Source of the DNA: Clostridia bacterium
GTDB taxonomy: Bacteria > Bacillota > Clostridia > Monoglobales > Monoglobaceae
NCBI GenBank assembly: GCA_017456605.1
Contig: JAFTJA010000013.1
Span: 62,001 to 126,000, forward strand
Direction of reading: 5' to 3'
Length of the DNA: 64,000 nucleotides
The notes below the pieces were generated by a model. That model was not told where the DNA came from and made no database searches. It saw nothing but the letters and a program-made list of their open reading frames with translations. The first letter of the stretch is position 1. The number at the start of each line of letters is the position of its first letter. Made by a program: the position numbers and the translations under genes. Positions 1 through 7,783 of this stretch are shown in pieces.

Positions 1-319
1 CCTTGCGCTTGATTTCTATCTCGCGATTGACAATTCCTTTTTTCTCCTGAATTTCCTGCTCTGCATCCTGGCGCATAGTTTCAGCCGTTTTCTTTGCATC
101 ATCAACAATTTCTTTTGCATGCTTTTCAGCAAGCTGAAGAACACTGACAACAGCATCACGGTTTGCCTCAAGCTCTGCAACCTTTGTACGGAGCTCCTGA
201 ATTTCTTTGTCCTTTTCAGCCAACTTTTCAGCAGCTTTAGCATCCATTTCTTCAATGAACGAATAAACATCCTTCTTCTTAAAACCAAACAGGCGGCTCC
301 TGAGTTTTCTTGCTAACAT
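1..319 (-). CDS. DivIVA-like coiled-coil protein, 3' end outside window
   Basis: The gene starts at an ATG whose complement is 317-319 and runs off the left edge with 106 codons visible. A GGAGGT ribosome site (327-332) lies 7 nt upstream. The N-terminus has basic and hydrophobic residues (MLARKLRSRLFGFKKKDVYSFI), followed from about residue 25 by a long charged heptad-like region rich in Glu, Lys and Ala that reads as coiled coil. This resembles the DivIVA/GpsB family, whose short N-terminal domain binds curved membrane and whose coiled coil oligomerises to recruit division or cell-wall proteins. The family call rests on the FKKKDVYSFI segment plus coiled coil only; another membrane-associated coiled-coil protein is possible. 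Confidence 0.6.
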   Translation of the reverse strand, partial: MLARKLRSRLFGFKKKDVYSFIEEMDAKAAEKLAEKDKEIQELRTKVAELEANRDAVVSVLQLAEKHAKEIVDDAKKTAETMRQDAEQEIQEKKGIVNREIEIKRK

Positions 320-359
320 TTCGAATACCTCCAAAAAACACCATAATATCCTATTTAGT

Positions 360-388
360 ATTATAACTTTTTTTATTCCGCACGTCAA
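360..388 (-). promoter_or_regulatory. Promoter of the divIVA-like gene
   Basis: On the minus strand TTGACG (388-383) is followed after 17 bp by TATAAT (365-360). This is a near-consensus vegetative promoter and leaves a leader of about 35 nt before the ATG at 319. Confidence 0.75.
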
Positions 389-430
389 CTGTTTTTAAAA
401 AAGATTTTTCGACAATAAAATATATAAAAA

Positions 431-474
431 CACCTCCCAAAAATCGGCATACAAATACAGCCGTTTCAGGAGGT
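431..474 (-). terminator. Hairpin followed by U-rich tract (leftward terminator candidate)
   Basis: ACCTCC near 431 pairs with GGAGGT near 474, and an inner stem AAATCGGC/GCCGTTT pairs with one bulged base. Reading leftward the hairpin is followed by GTTTTTATATATTTT, as in an intrinsic terminator. It would stop leftward transcripts before the divIVA-like promoter. The only leftward gene upstream is the small one at 922-1050, so such a transcript would run antisense through the gene at 569-919. Confidence 0.45.
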
Positions 475-568
475 ATTCAATCATCGTCTTTCATTTTTAC
501 CTTCTTTCCGCCTTGTCACCAAACCTCGTAAAAACGCATATACTCAAAACAAAAGGAGGTCTCCCCTT

Positions 569-919
569 ATGCAGGAAATATGCGTGTTTTTATTTTTGCT
601 GTTTTTTTTGTTTCTTATTCTTATTTTTGTTTCAAAAACAATAGAACCAAAACCGGTTCCATTTTTGTATGAAACACCCGTGCACATAGTGTTTGGCGTC
701 AAGGACAGCGAAAATACCATCGAATATTTTTTGAGAACTTTGTCATGGCAAATCAAAAATGCTCATAGTCAAACGTTTATGCAGCCTGAAGAACTTATTG
801 TTGTTGACTTAGGTTCCAGTGACAAAACCTTTGAAATAATACAAAGGTTATCCCATGAATACCCCTTTATCCATCCAATGACTCTGGGTGAATATAAATC
901 CTTCTTGAACCAACACTAA
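569..919 (+). CDS. Small membrane-anchored protein with a GT2-like motif
   Basis: 116 residues starting at an ATG 8 nt after a strong AAAGGAGGT site (552-560). Residues 5-23 are one long hydrophobic segment (FLFLLFFLFLILIFV) that should anchor the N-terminus. The soluble remainder contains EELIVVDLGSSDKTFEII (about residues 74-91), which resembles the nucleotide-sugar binding strand and loop of family 2 glycosyltransferases (IVVDDGSTDGT). The catalytic DxD and acceptor regions of a full GT2 enzyme (over 220 residues) are absent, so activity is doubtful; it may be a stand-alone regulatory or structural derivative. The stop codon is 2 nt from the stop of the convergent gene at 922. I do not recognise an exact family. 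Confidence 0.7.
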   Translation: MQEICVFLFLLFFLFLILIFVSKTIEPKPVPFLYETPVHIVFGVKDSENTIEYFLRTLSWQIKNAHSQTFMQPEELIVVDLGSSDKTFEIIQRLSHEYPFIHPMTLGEYKSFLNQH

Positions 920-921
920 AG

Positions 922-1050
922 CTATATAAGCATCGCAAGCACAAGCGCACCGGTGATATTTCCGTTTTCTGCAAAAGCACCCACAAGAAGAATTGACACA
1001 AAAAACATAAACTTGAAAAACTTCTTACTGTTAAATTTTACCTTTGTCAT
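922..1050 (-). CDS. 42-residue single-pass membrane peptide
   Basis: An ATG at 1050 preceded by AAAAGGAG (10 nt spacing) opens a 42-codon frame ending in TAG at 922-924. The product has a basic N-terminus (MTKVKFNSKKFFKF) and one hydrophobic stretch (about residues 14-27, MFFVSILLVGAFA), then GNITGALVLAMLI. It could be a one- or two-pass membrane peptide or a short secreted peptide; FAEN resembles a signal peptidase site. It has a consensus promoter with a repressor-type operator in its spacer, which is the main reason to treat it as a real gene. It is divergent from the S24 repressor gene and convergent, almost end to end, with the gene at 569. Function unknown; stress-induced membrane peptides of toxin or division-inhibitor type are an analogy only. 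Confidence 0.6.
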   Translation of the reverse strand: MTKVKFNSKKFFKFMFFVSILLVGAFAENGNITGALVLAMLI

Positions 1051-1069
1051 AAAAAAACATCTCCTTTTT

Positions 1070-1189
1070 CGAAACTTTTTTGAGAATTTTGTTTCGTTTT
1101 CTGTAACTTTTTCTTAATGATAGCACATATTTGTTTCGTTGTCAATAACTTTTTTAAAATTTTTTAAAATATTTTCACGAATTCGAAAC
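1070..1189. promoter_or_regulatory. Four GTTTCG/CGAAAC operator candidates
   Basis: The hexamer GTTTCG or its complement CGAAAC occurs at 1070-1075, 1091-1096, 1133-1138 and 1184-1189, between the peptide gene and the repressor gene. The copy at 1133 sits immediately after the -35 box of the peptide promoter, the copies at 1070 and 1091 are downstream of its expected start, and the copy at 1184 lies just upstream of the repressor -35 box. This is the layout expected for a repressor that shuts off a divergent target and senses its own level. Confidence 0.55.
1117..1145 (-). promoter_or_regulatory. Promoter of the 42-residue peptide gene
   Basis: Minus-strand TTGACA (1145-1140), a 17-bp spacer and TATCAT (1122-1117): close to the vegetative consensus. 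The spacer contains a CGAAAC operator candidate, so a bound repressor would exclude RNA polymerase. Confidence 0.8.
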
Positions 1190-1197
1190 TTTTCTCT

Positions 1198-1227
1198 TGC
1201 AATTTGGAAAAAAGTATGTTATATTAT
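1198..1227 (+). promoter_or_regulatory. Promoter of the XRE-S24 repressor gene
   Basis: TTGCAA (1198-1203) followed by an overlapping TATATT (1220-1225, spacer 16) or TATTAT (1222-1227, spacer 18). This places the start of transcription at about 1233, upstream of the ATG at 1264. Confidence 0.55.
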
Positions 1228-1263
1228 TATTGTAATAAAATTTTTCAGAAAATAGGTGATGGG

Positions 1264-1917
1264 ATGTATAATTTGGGAGATAAACTCAAGGAATGTAGAA
1301 AAGCAAAAGGTCTCACCCTTGAAGAGCTTGCTTTCAAATATAACAGACGCTTTGACGGCGGTATGAGCAAGGGAACGCTTTCAAAATACGAAAATAACAA
1401 ACAAGAGCCGTTGGTAAGTGTTATTACAAATCTTACAGAGCTTTTGGATGTTTCTTCTGACTATTTGCTGGGCAGAACAGATATTCCTAATGTGGAAATT
1501 GACAATACTCCTCAATCACAGGAAAACATTTATCAAATCCCGGTTTACAACAGTGTGTCTGCAGGGCTTGGCCGTCTGGCGGATACAACACCCGATGATT
1601 TTATTCCCACCTTCCTCCCTTATGGCGCAAACCCCGAAAAATATATAAGAGTGAACGTTTCGGGCGACAGTATGTCCCCTCTTATTGATGACGGGAGCCA
1701 AATCCTTGTGAGACTTCAGTCATCGGTTGAAAGCGGTGCCATCGCCGTTGTTACAGTTGACGGTGATGAAGCATTTGTGAAAAAGCTCAACATCGGCAGC
1801 AACTGGATTGAGCTTGAATCCATAAATCCCTATTATCCCGCCCGACGCTTTGAAAACTCTGAAGCTTCAAGAGTTTCTGTGTTGGGACTTGTGAAAGAAG
1901 TCACCAAATACTTATAA
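1264..1917 (+). CDS. XRE-family repressor with S24 (LexA/CI-type) self-cleavage domain
   Basis: 217 residues from the ATG at 1264, which follows AGGTG at 6 nt. The in-frame ATG at 1204 lies in the promoter and is rejected. Residues about 3-70 form an XRE helix-turn-helix (LGDKLKECRKAKGLTLEEL, then GTLSKYENNKQEP). Residues about 95-215 form an S24 peptidase: candidate cleavage site Ala100-Gly101 in SVSAGLG, nucleophile Ser136 in SGDSMSP and general base Lys173 in AFVKKL. Proteins of this design repress stress or phage genes and inactivate themselves on RecA filaments or another signal. It probably acts on the four GTTTCG sites next to it and so on the 42-residue peptide gene. No other phage genes are present, so it looks like a free-standing switch, not part of a prophage. 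Confidence 0.9.
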   Translation: MYNLGDKLKECRKAKGLTLEELAFKYNRRFDGGMSKGTLSKYENNKQEPLVSVITNLTELLDVSSDYLLGRTDIPNVEIDNTPQSQENIYQIPVYNSVSAGLGRLADTTPDDFIPTFLPYGANPEKYIRVNVSGDSMSPLIDDGSQILVRLQSSVESGAIAVVTVDGDEAFVKKLNIGSNWIELESINPYYPARRFENSEASRVSVLGLVKEVTKYL

Positions 1918-1926
1918 AATACAAAA

Positions 1927-1965
1927 AAATCCTTGAAACAGCACTTCAAGGATTTTTATTTTTCT
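1927..1965 (+). terminator. Intrinsic terminator of the repressor gene
   Basis: Stem AAATCCTTGAA (1928-1938) with TTCAAGGATTT (1945-1955), followed by TTATTTTT on the plus strand. An A-rich stretch on the other side could let it serve the convergent gene at 1975 as well. Confidence 0.85.
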
Positions 1966-1974
1966 AAAGCCACC

Positions 1975-3126
1975 TTAATATTTGATAATCGACTTGTCAT
2001 AGCCGTCAAAGGTCATATCCACCATATTCCTGAAGCGTTCCACACTTACATCTCCGTCATGAGGTGCAACACCATGAAGTGCTGCAAGACCATCGTCATA
2101 TTCCGCAAGGCGATAAACAGTAAATTCGTTGTAGTCCCTATTGTAATGAGTGACAATAGGAACAAAGGAATATTCCGAAATGCCCACACTTTCGCCGTCA
2201 TACAAAAGATTCACCTTTGCCAGTGCACCAAGGAGGTTTCTTGCTTCCTTTTGTCTTGATACAAAATTTCCAAGCGAATAATATACCAGCATACGATTTC
2301 CGTTTTCACTTTGTATCCACTCCACTGGCTGAATAACATGCGGATGCGAGCCGATAATCAAATCAACGCCCCAATCGCACATTTTTTGTGCCAGATTCTT
2401 TTGAAAATCATCAGGATAGCTTGCATATTCAGTGCCCCAATGCATAAAAGCAATGGTGAAATCTGCGTTGTCTTCAGCATATCGACAGTCCGAATTTATT
2501 TTGTCTTCATCTATAAGATTTACCAAATACTCCTTTCCCTCAGGCAAGGGAATGCCGTTTGTTCCGTATGTATAATTGAGCAAGGCGATTTTTGCGCCTT
2601 TTTCTTCTATAATATCAATGGTATTCTTATCCATTTCGCTTTCGTTAATCCCAAGAACTGCGATTTGGGGATAGTCGCGCCAAAAATCAAGGGTATTTTC
2701 CACGCCTTTTCCAAGCTTGTCCAAAACGTGATTTGACGCATGTAGCACAACATCAAAGCCCTCGTTCACTAAGGTTTTGCCCATATCAGACGGCGAGTTA
2801 AAAAGCGGATACCCTGAATAACCCATTTCATTTCCGCCGAAAACAGTTTCCTGACCTATTGCAGCGATGTCAGCATTCCTTATTTCAGGCCGAAGCTTTT
2901 CGAATATGGGCGAAAAATCATAGCTTCCATCGTCTTTTTTTCCGCTGTTTATCACCGGCATATGCAAAAGGATGTCACCAGCCGCAAGAATGGAAATTGT
3001 CTCATTTTTTTCTACTACAAAATCAACACTTGCATCTTCTGAAGGCTTATGACAACAGCCCGAAAAAAGCACCGAAAACCCCAGAATAAATATAAAAATA
3101 AACTTTGCAACTCTGCTGTATTTCAC
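1975..3126 (-). CDS. CapA-family lipoprotein (metallophosphatase fold)
   Basis: 383 residues from a GTG at 3126 with an AAGGGG site upstream. A lipoprotein signal ends in the lipobox LFSGC (Cys at about 23), so the protein should be anchored on the outer face of the membrane. The body carries the CapA/PgsA signature blocks: ILAAGDILLHMPVI, AIGQETVFGG, LHASNHVLDKLGKG, FMHWGTEY, IIGSHPHVIQP and YYSLGNFVS. The Asp, Asn and His residues in these are those of the calcineurin-like metallophosphatase fold. Characterised relatives take part in poly-gamma-glutamate capsule export, but most lipoproteins of this type stand alone and their substrate is unknown. No capB or capC neighbour is present, so a poly-glutamate role is not supported here. 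Confidence 0.85.
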   Translation of the reverse strand: MKYSRVAKFIFIFILGFSVLFSGCCHKPSEDASVDFVVEKNETISILAAGDILLHMPVINSGKKDDGSYDFSPIFEKLRPEIRNADIAAIGQETVFGGNEMGYSGYPLFNSPSDMGKTLVNEGFDVVLHASNHVLDKLGKGVENTLDFWRDYPQIAVLGINESEMDKNTIDIIEEKGAKIALLNYTYGTNGIPLPEGKEYLVNLIDEDKINSDCRYAEDNADFTIAFMHWGTEYASYPDDFQKNLAQKMCDWGVDLIIGSHPHVIQPVEWIQSENGNRMLVYYSLGNFVSRQKEARNLLGALAKVNLLYDGESVGISEYSFVPIVTHYNRDYNEFTVYRLAEYDDGLAALHGVAPHDGDVSVERFRNMVDMTFDGYDKSIIKY

Positions 3127-3190
3127 CCCAAAATCCCCTTCTCAATAATTTTGCAACAATATATTATCACATTTTCTTCGCTTTGTCTAC

Positions 3191-3230
3191 AAAAAAACAT
3201 CGGATGCATTATCGCATCCGATGTTTGATT
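3191..3230 (-). terminator. Bidirectional intrinsic terminator
   Basis: A perfect stem ACATCGGATGC (3198-3208) / GCATCCGATGT (3214-3224) is flanked by A7 on the left and a long T run on the right, so it can end transcription in both directions. It closes the leftward surface-protein gene that ends at 3239. Confidence 0.9.
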
Positions 3231-3238
3231 TTTTTTTG

Positions 3239-6200
3239 TTATGCAAGGTTGTCTATTGAAAGCTGGAACATATCAATTGACGGTGCCTTGTAAAGAACAG
3301 CATATGAATCTTCTGTTTCATTCATCGCCTTGCCGTAAATTTCGGCAAGTGTCTTGATGTCAAGATATCCGCCAACAAGAACAGGAGTTTCAGCTGTACC
3401 TGCTGTGCCGTTTACGTCATAGCTGGTAGAATTTTCAGTAAAGGTAACCTTTCCGTCTCCCATAGTGAGCGTTACTGTTGAGCCTGATTTTTTAGCCTCA
3501 ACACCAAATACCTTTTCGATTGTGTCAAGGTCGTATCTGCCATCTTTTGCCATTACCTGATAATAGTCACCATAAATCCATGCCTCGCCGCTTTCTTTGG
3601 GAAGTACACAGTGATCTTGTGCACCTGTTGCAACGACGTCATAACCCTGGAAAAGTCTGTAGTGGAGCTGAGGATATCTTTTGAGAGTCTTCATCTTTGA
3701 AATATCCTGTGCACCAATTACACATCCGGGGAGATTGTGCTGGTAGTTTGTTGCACGCCAGTAGATTACGCCGTTTATGAAATTCATCATAAAGTCAGAG
3801 GTATGAAGAGTCGGCTCATCATTTGCTTCCATAAGGTCTGCAATAAATTCCCAGTTTTTCATTCCGTCATAGCTTACTGCAAGAGCAAGTCTGTTTCTGG
3901 GCTGCTGAATCCACTGGAAGTCCGCTGTCTGAGTGTCAGAGTTAAATACTGCATAATATGTGTTTGGATTTTCCCAGTCACGTACAACGCGGTAACAGCA
4001 CTGTGTATGAGGAAGTCCAAGGTTATGCGGTGTCAGGTCAAAGCTCTTGCCGTTGTCATAAGAAATAAAGTAAGCTATGAATCCTGAATTTGAACGGCAA
4101 AGCAACCAGATTTCGTTTTCTCTTGGTGTATCAACGCACATTGCCTCGTTCATAACAATGCCTGTATTAAAGGTGTTTACCTCTGTCTCTGACTGGTGCC
4201 AGGTAATACCGTCATCCGAATAGAACACCGTCTGACGGCCAAAGTCTTCATCACCGCGGGTACCGGGGTAGAAAAGTCTTCCGTCCATTGTACATATAAG
4301 TCGGCTACCTGCACCTACATACCAACCGTCACCAAAGGGATAGCTTTCGCTCCAGGTTGCACCCTGGTCTTTTGAAATCTGTGATACAAAACCTGTTCCT
4401 GCACCTGTAACCCTTACCCAAGTTCCGTCAGGCATAATTGTAAACTGTGCAGTTCCGATGCTGGGACCGCTGCCCACTTTCCAGGTCTTTCCACCGTCAG
4501 TTGATTCAAGCTCGGAAGTACCATAGGTAGAGATAACGCCCTCGCGCTTTTCATAGTATCCAAACGGTGATTTATAGTTAGCGTCTGTAGACCATTCGTG
4601 TGTAAATGAATATGTTCCGCCGGGTACAACACGGTTTTTGCCCACGTATTCAAAGTCATCAAAGGCATATCCTCCGTTTTCAACGCCCATACCCATACGT
4701 CCGTACCAAATAATTTTGAGGTTGTTTTCAAGGTCAACAGAATAAACCTCTTTGCCATTTTGGAGAACAGTTACGTTGAGTCCCTCGGTAACAAGCTCGT
4801 AATCATACCACTTGCCGGTTTGAATTGCATCCTTTGCCGATTTTGTATCAGAGAATTTAAGTACGTTTTCACCATCACGGATTTCCATAAACCATTCACT
4901 GTTGTCAAAATCGTATCCAACACGGGTACGTGCATCACCATAGGAACGTCTCATCTGTACATAAACCTTGCCGGAAGCTTTTTCAGCCATACCGCGCCAC
5001 TTTATGCTTGGGTGATTGTCAATTGCATTTGCCAAAAGTACGCCGCTTCCATTTAAGCTCATATAGTGATTGCCTGTTCTGGTATCAGTTTTCACCTCGG
5101 TATCAAGTGACAGTGAAGATGTAAGGCGATAGTTTTCAGCCTTGGTCATCCAATATTCGGTATAAGGGTATTCTGTATCGCCCTCAAAGGTCTCTTTGTA
5201 ATAGAACACGTCATCGCTGTTTTTGAAAGCAACAAAGGTTGAAGCCTTGGGGTTTGACATCTTTCTGGTTATCTGGGTCTTTCCGCCCTGAAGCATTGCT
5301 CTGAACCAGCCAACAGTTTTGTTGTTGCAGGTCAGCTGTGCAATACCAAGACCAACTGTAAGTCTGTAGTAACCGGGCTCAAAAGAGTCTGCAAGCTTAT
5401 CTTCTGTTTTGTGACCATGTGTAAGTGTGAGGTCACGCATTGCATAAACGCCGTCCTCACGGAAAGAAATTGTTGATGCAAATGTACTGTCGCAGAAGTA
5501 GAATTCTTCGGGTGATGTATCAGTTTTGTCAAACTCGATTGCATAATATTTTGTTTCGGGAAGTGCCCCTGAATCATAAAATTCTTCGCCCTTCCACTCA
5601 TCCGAGAAAAGCTGAGCCTTTACTCCTGAGCCTTTGATTGTAACATTCGAAAGACCTGAGTCTGTGGTTGACTGCTTGTATGTGGGTTCATAAGGAAGGA
5701 GAACAGACTCAAGATACTGATTCTTCCAGTAAACATCTGCATGACCCGAATCAACAACAATCTTATAATCACCATAGCCAATGCCCTTATAGGTCTTTTC
5801 ACCATCCATTGTCTTGTAGGTAACGCCATCCTTGGTATGCTTCATTGAAAGTGTGAAGTATCCGTCATTCAGATAAAAGCTGCCGTTACCTGATTTATAA
5901 TCGTAATTTACCTCATATTCACGTCCAATATCAAGAGCCTTGCCCTTTACATAGTCAACCTTGACAAGCGCATTGTCGGTTGTCACAACCATACCGTTTG
6001 CGTTGTAAACCTTGGCGTTTACAGCACCTGTACCAACCTGAAATCCTGAAAGTGTAGCAGTAAATGGCGCTGATGTATCGGTTGCAACAAGCTTTCCGTT
6101 AATGAAAAATTCAGCCTTTGTTGCCTTGTCCTTTTCTGTTATAGACTCTGCCTTTACTGTTGCCACAACCTTGTCGCCGTAATTGATTGATTCTTTATTT

Positions 6201-7648
6201 AGGCTTACTGATGCGTTCATACCGGGCTTTACGACAAAGCACTGGTCGCCTGTTTCAGCGTTTTCTATCTTTGCTGTCAGTGAATATGTACCAACCTTTG
6301 CATCCTTTAAGGTATAAAGATAGTCATCCTTTTTGTAGCCGGAACCAACATAAACATCGTTTATGTAGTAGTCAATTTTTTCAGCATCTGAGGGCGTTTC
6401 GGCTTTGATTTCAATATCGCCGCCTGCGGCAAATTCCGAGTTACCGATAGGTGCCACAAGCTTGACCTCATCCTCAAAGTAAGGTGTGTATTTTACCCAG
6501 TCAAGCATAACCTCGTTTGAAAGAGTAGATGCCTGCTGAGAGAATATTGAAACGTGCCATACATTGTTGGCAGCGGTGTTTATTTTGTATCTTGAAACAA
6601 GCTTTTTGCCATCGATGAACCATTCAATAGAGTCCCCTCTCACCTCTGCCTTAAGGGTAAACCAGTCATGACCGTAAGTATAAGGCAGTGCATTCTGCGG
6701 ACCTTCATAAAGGGGGTCCTCACCATCCATACTGTAGTTATTAAACACAATCTTTGTACCAGTTCGGAAGGTTATCCATGCATGGCGGTTGCCCGTTGAA
6801 ATCTGGAACTTTGTATTTCCTGGATTCATGTGTTCAGGCAGTTCCGGGAACCTTGCCCTGAACTCCATATCAAAGTTCGTGGGCGGTCTAAGTGGTCTTT
6901 CAATGCTTCGGTAGGTAAGGTTTTCACCAAAGGTTGTTGTAAGCTTGATAAGACCTTCTTCGGGATAGTGTGTTACAAAGGGAGCCTGTTCAACTCTCCA
7001 GCCGCCGATTTCATTCCAATCCTGGAAGAAAGGCTCGGTGTATTCCTTAGTAAGCTTGAGTTCATCAGGTGCAAAGTATATACTGTCCTCATTTGTGCTG
7101 ATGTGAACATCCGTTACATAAGCCGTGCCCCCATTTGCAGCCCAGAAGTACACCGCCGCTGTTTCCCAGCCTTCATCTCGCATTTCTTGAGTACCAACAT
7201 ACTCGTCATCAAAGTAGACATCCTGAACATTCTTATTATAGTCAACTTCTATGCGGTAATCATGCCATCCGCTCTCGTTAGGAACAGCAATCGCCTGACC
7301 TCCGCCAAATATTGAAACCGCACCTGATTGTATATAATAACCAGCACGCTGGTGTCCTTCAAAGTGAACCTGCACGCCCAGTGAGTTTGATGCTGTTTCA
7401 ATCATATATGAAAATGAAACCGTAAACTTGTCAGCATAGATAGCTCTTGCCTGAAGCATAGGAGCACCATCCGGCAAATATACCGAGCCGTCAGACATAC
7501 GCTTTGCACCACCTGAAATCGACCATGCCGAAGCGCTTTGCTTGTACCAATCATCTTTGGCTGCCGCCTGAGCCGTAATTACAGACATAGGTGCAACCAA
7601 TGAGCAGATAAGAGCAAGCATACAAACAAATGAAATAATTTTTTTCAT
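3239..7648 (-). CDS. Very large secreted sialidase-like (BNR) multidomain protein
   Basis: 1469 residues with a signal peptide (MKKIISFVCMLALICSLV, cleavage near AQAAA). Residues about 35-395 contain two concanavalin/LamG-like modules, residues about 405-560 Ig-like modules (FINGKLVATDTSAPF), and residues about 800-1000 another LamG-like module. Residues about 1015-1365 carry five Asp-box repeats at about 1047 (STDGGKTW), 1093 (SKDQGATW), 1145 (SDDGITW), 1200 (SYDNGKSF) and 1262 (SYDGMKNW), typical of the six-bladed propeller of sialidases. The last 100 residues look like a copper-amine-oxidase N-terminal (stalk) domain. It probably binds or cleaves host or plant glycans outside the cell. I could not confirm the sialidase Arg triad and Tyr/Glu nucleophile, so it may be a non-enzymatic propeller. 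The AGAAAGGA site supports the start. It follows two SLH genes on the same strand. Confidence 0.8.
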   Translation of the reverse strand: MKKIISFVCMLALICSLVAPMSVITAQAAAKDDWYKQSASAWSISGGAKRMSDGSVYLPDGAPMLQARAIYADKFTVSFSYMIETASNSLGVQVHFEGHQRAGYYIQSGAVSIFGGGQAIAVPNESGWHDYRIEVDYNKNVQDVYFDDEYVGTQEMRDEGWETAAVYFWAANGGTAYVTDVHISTNEDSIYFAPDELKLTKEYTEPFFQDWNEIGGWRVEQAPFVTHYPEEGLIKLTTTFGENLTYRSIERPLRPPTNFDMEFRARFPELPEHMNPGNTKFQISTGNRHAWITFRTGTKIVFNNYSMDGEDPLYEGPQNALPYTYGHDWFTLKAEVRGDSIEWFIDGKKLVSRYKINTAANNVWHVSIFSQQASTLSNEVMLDWVKYTPYFEDEVKLVAPIGNSEFAAGGDIEIKAETPSDAEKIDYYINDVYVGSGYKKDDYLYTLKDAKVGTYSLTAKIENAETGDQCFVVKPGMNASVSLNKESINYGDKVVATVKAESITEKDKATKAEFFINGKLVATDTSAPFTATLSGFQVGTGAVNAKVYNANGMVVTTDNALVKVDYVKGKALDIGREYEVNYDYKSGNGSFYLNDGYFTLSMKHTKDGVTYKTMDGEKTYKGIGYGDYKIVVDSGHADVYWKNQYLESVLLPYEPTYKQSTTDSGLSNVTIKGSGVKAQLFSDEWKGEEFYDSGALPETKYYAIEFDKTDTSPEEFYFCDSTFASTISFREDGVYAMRDLTLTHGHKTEDKLADSFEPGYYRLTVGLGIAQLTCNNKTVGWFRAMLQGGKTQITRKMSNPKASTFVAFKNSDDVFYYKETFEGDTEYPYTEYWMTKAENYRLTSSLSLDTEVKTDTRTGNHYMSLNGSGVLLANAIDNHPSIKWRGMAEKASGKVYVQMRRSYGDARTRVGYDFDNSEWFMEIRDGENVLKFSDTKSAKDAIQTGKWYDYELVTEGLNVTVLQNGKEVYSVDLENNLKIIWYGRMGMGVENGGYAFDDFEYVGKNRVVPGGTYSFTHEWSTDANYKSPFGYYEKREGVISTYGTSELESTDGGKTWKVGSGPSIGTAQFTIMPDGTWVRVTGAGTGFVSQISKDQGATWSESYPFGDGWYVGAGSRLICTMDGRLFYPGTRGDEDFGRQTVFYSDDGITWHQSETEVNTFNTGIVMNEAMCVDTPRENEIWLLCRSNSGFIAYFISYDNGKSFDLTPHNLGLPHTQCCYRVVRDWENPNTYYAVFNSDTQTADFQWIQQPRNRLALAVSYDGMKNWEFIADLMEANDEPTLHTSDFMMNFINGVIYWRATNYQHNLPGCVIGAQDISKMKTLKRYPQLHYRLFQGYDVVATGAQDHCVLPKESGEAWIYGDYYQVMAKDGRYDLDTIEKVFGVEAKKSGSTVTLTMGDGKVTFTENSTSYDVNGTAGTAETPVLVGGYLDIKTLAEIYGKAMNETEDSYAVLYKAPSIDMFQLSIDNLA

Positions 7649-7783
7649 AATCTTAAAAATCCTTTCTCTGCTTATTTTTTAGTGTGGCACAAAAGGGAAA
7701 ATGTTCCCCCTCTTGCGCAATTGGAACTTTGGTTCCTGACAAGCCCCTGCTGACCGCAAAGGCCTGTCAAAAAACATCTTGCG
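7649..7783 (-). other. Intergenic region with three successive hairpins
   Basis: Reading leftward: GACAGGCC/GGCTTGTC (about 7767-7737), GGAAC-CAAA-GTTCC (about 7736-7723), then GGGAA-CATT-TTCCC followed by TTTTG (about 7710-7692). The last has a short U tract and could be a weak terminator or attenuator; stem-loops here could also stabilise the 3' end of the upstream SLH message. No promoter of good quality was seen. Confidence 0.4.

Noticed and set aside
1204-1263. Upstream in-frame ATG for the XRE-S24 gene, adding 20 residues
   Set aside because: It overlaps the promoter and has no ribosome site; the ATG at 1264 has AGGTG upstream and gives a normal XRE start.
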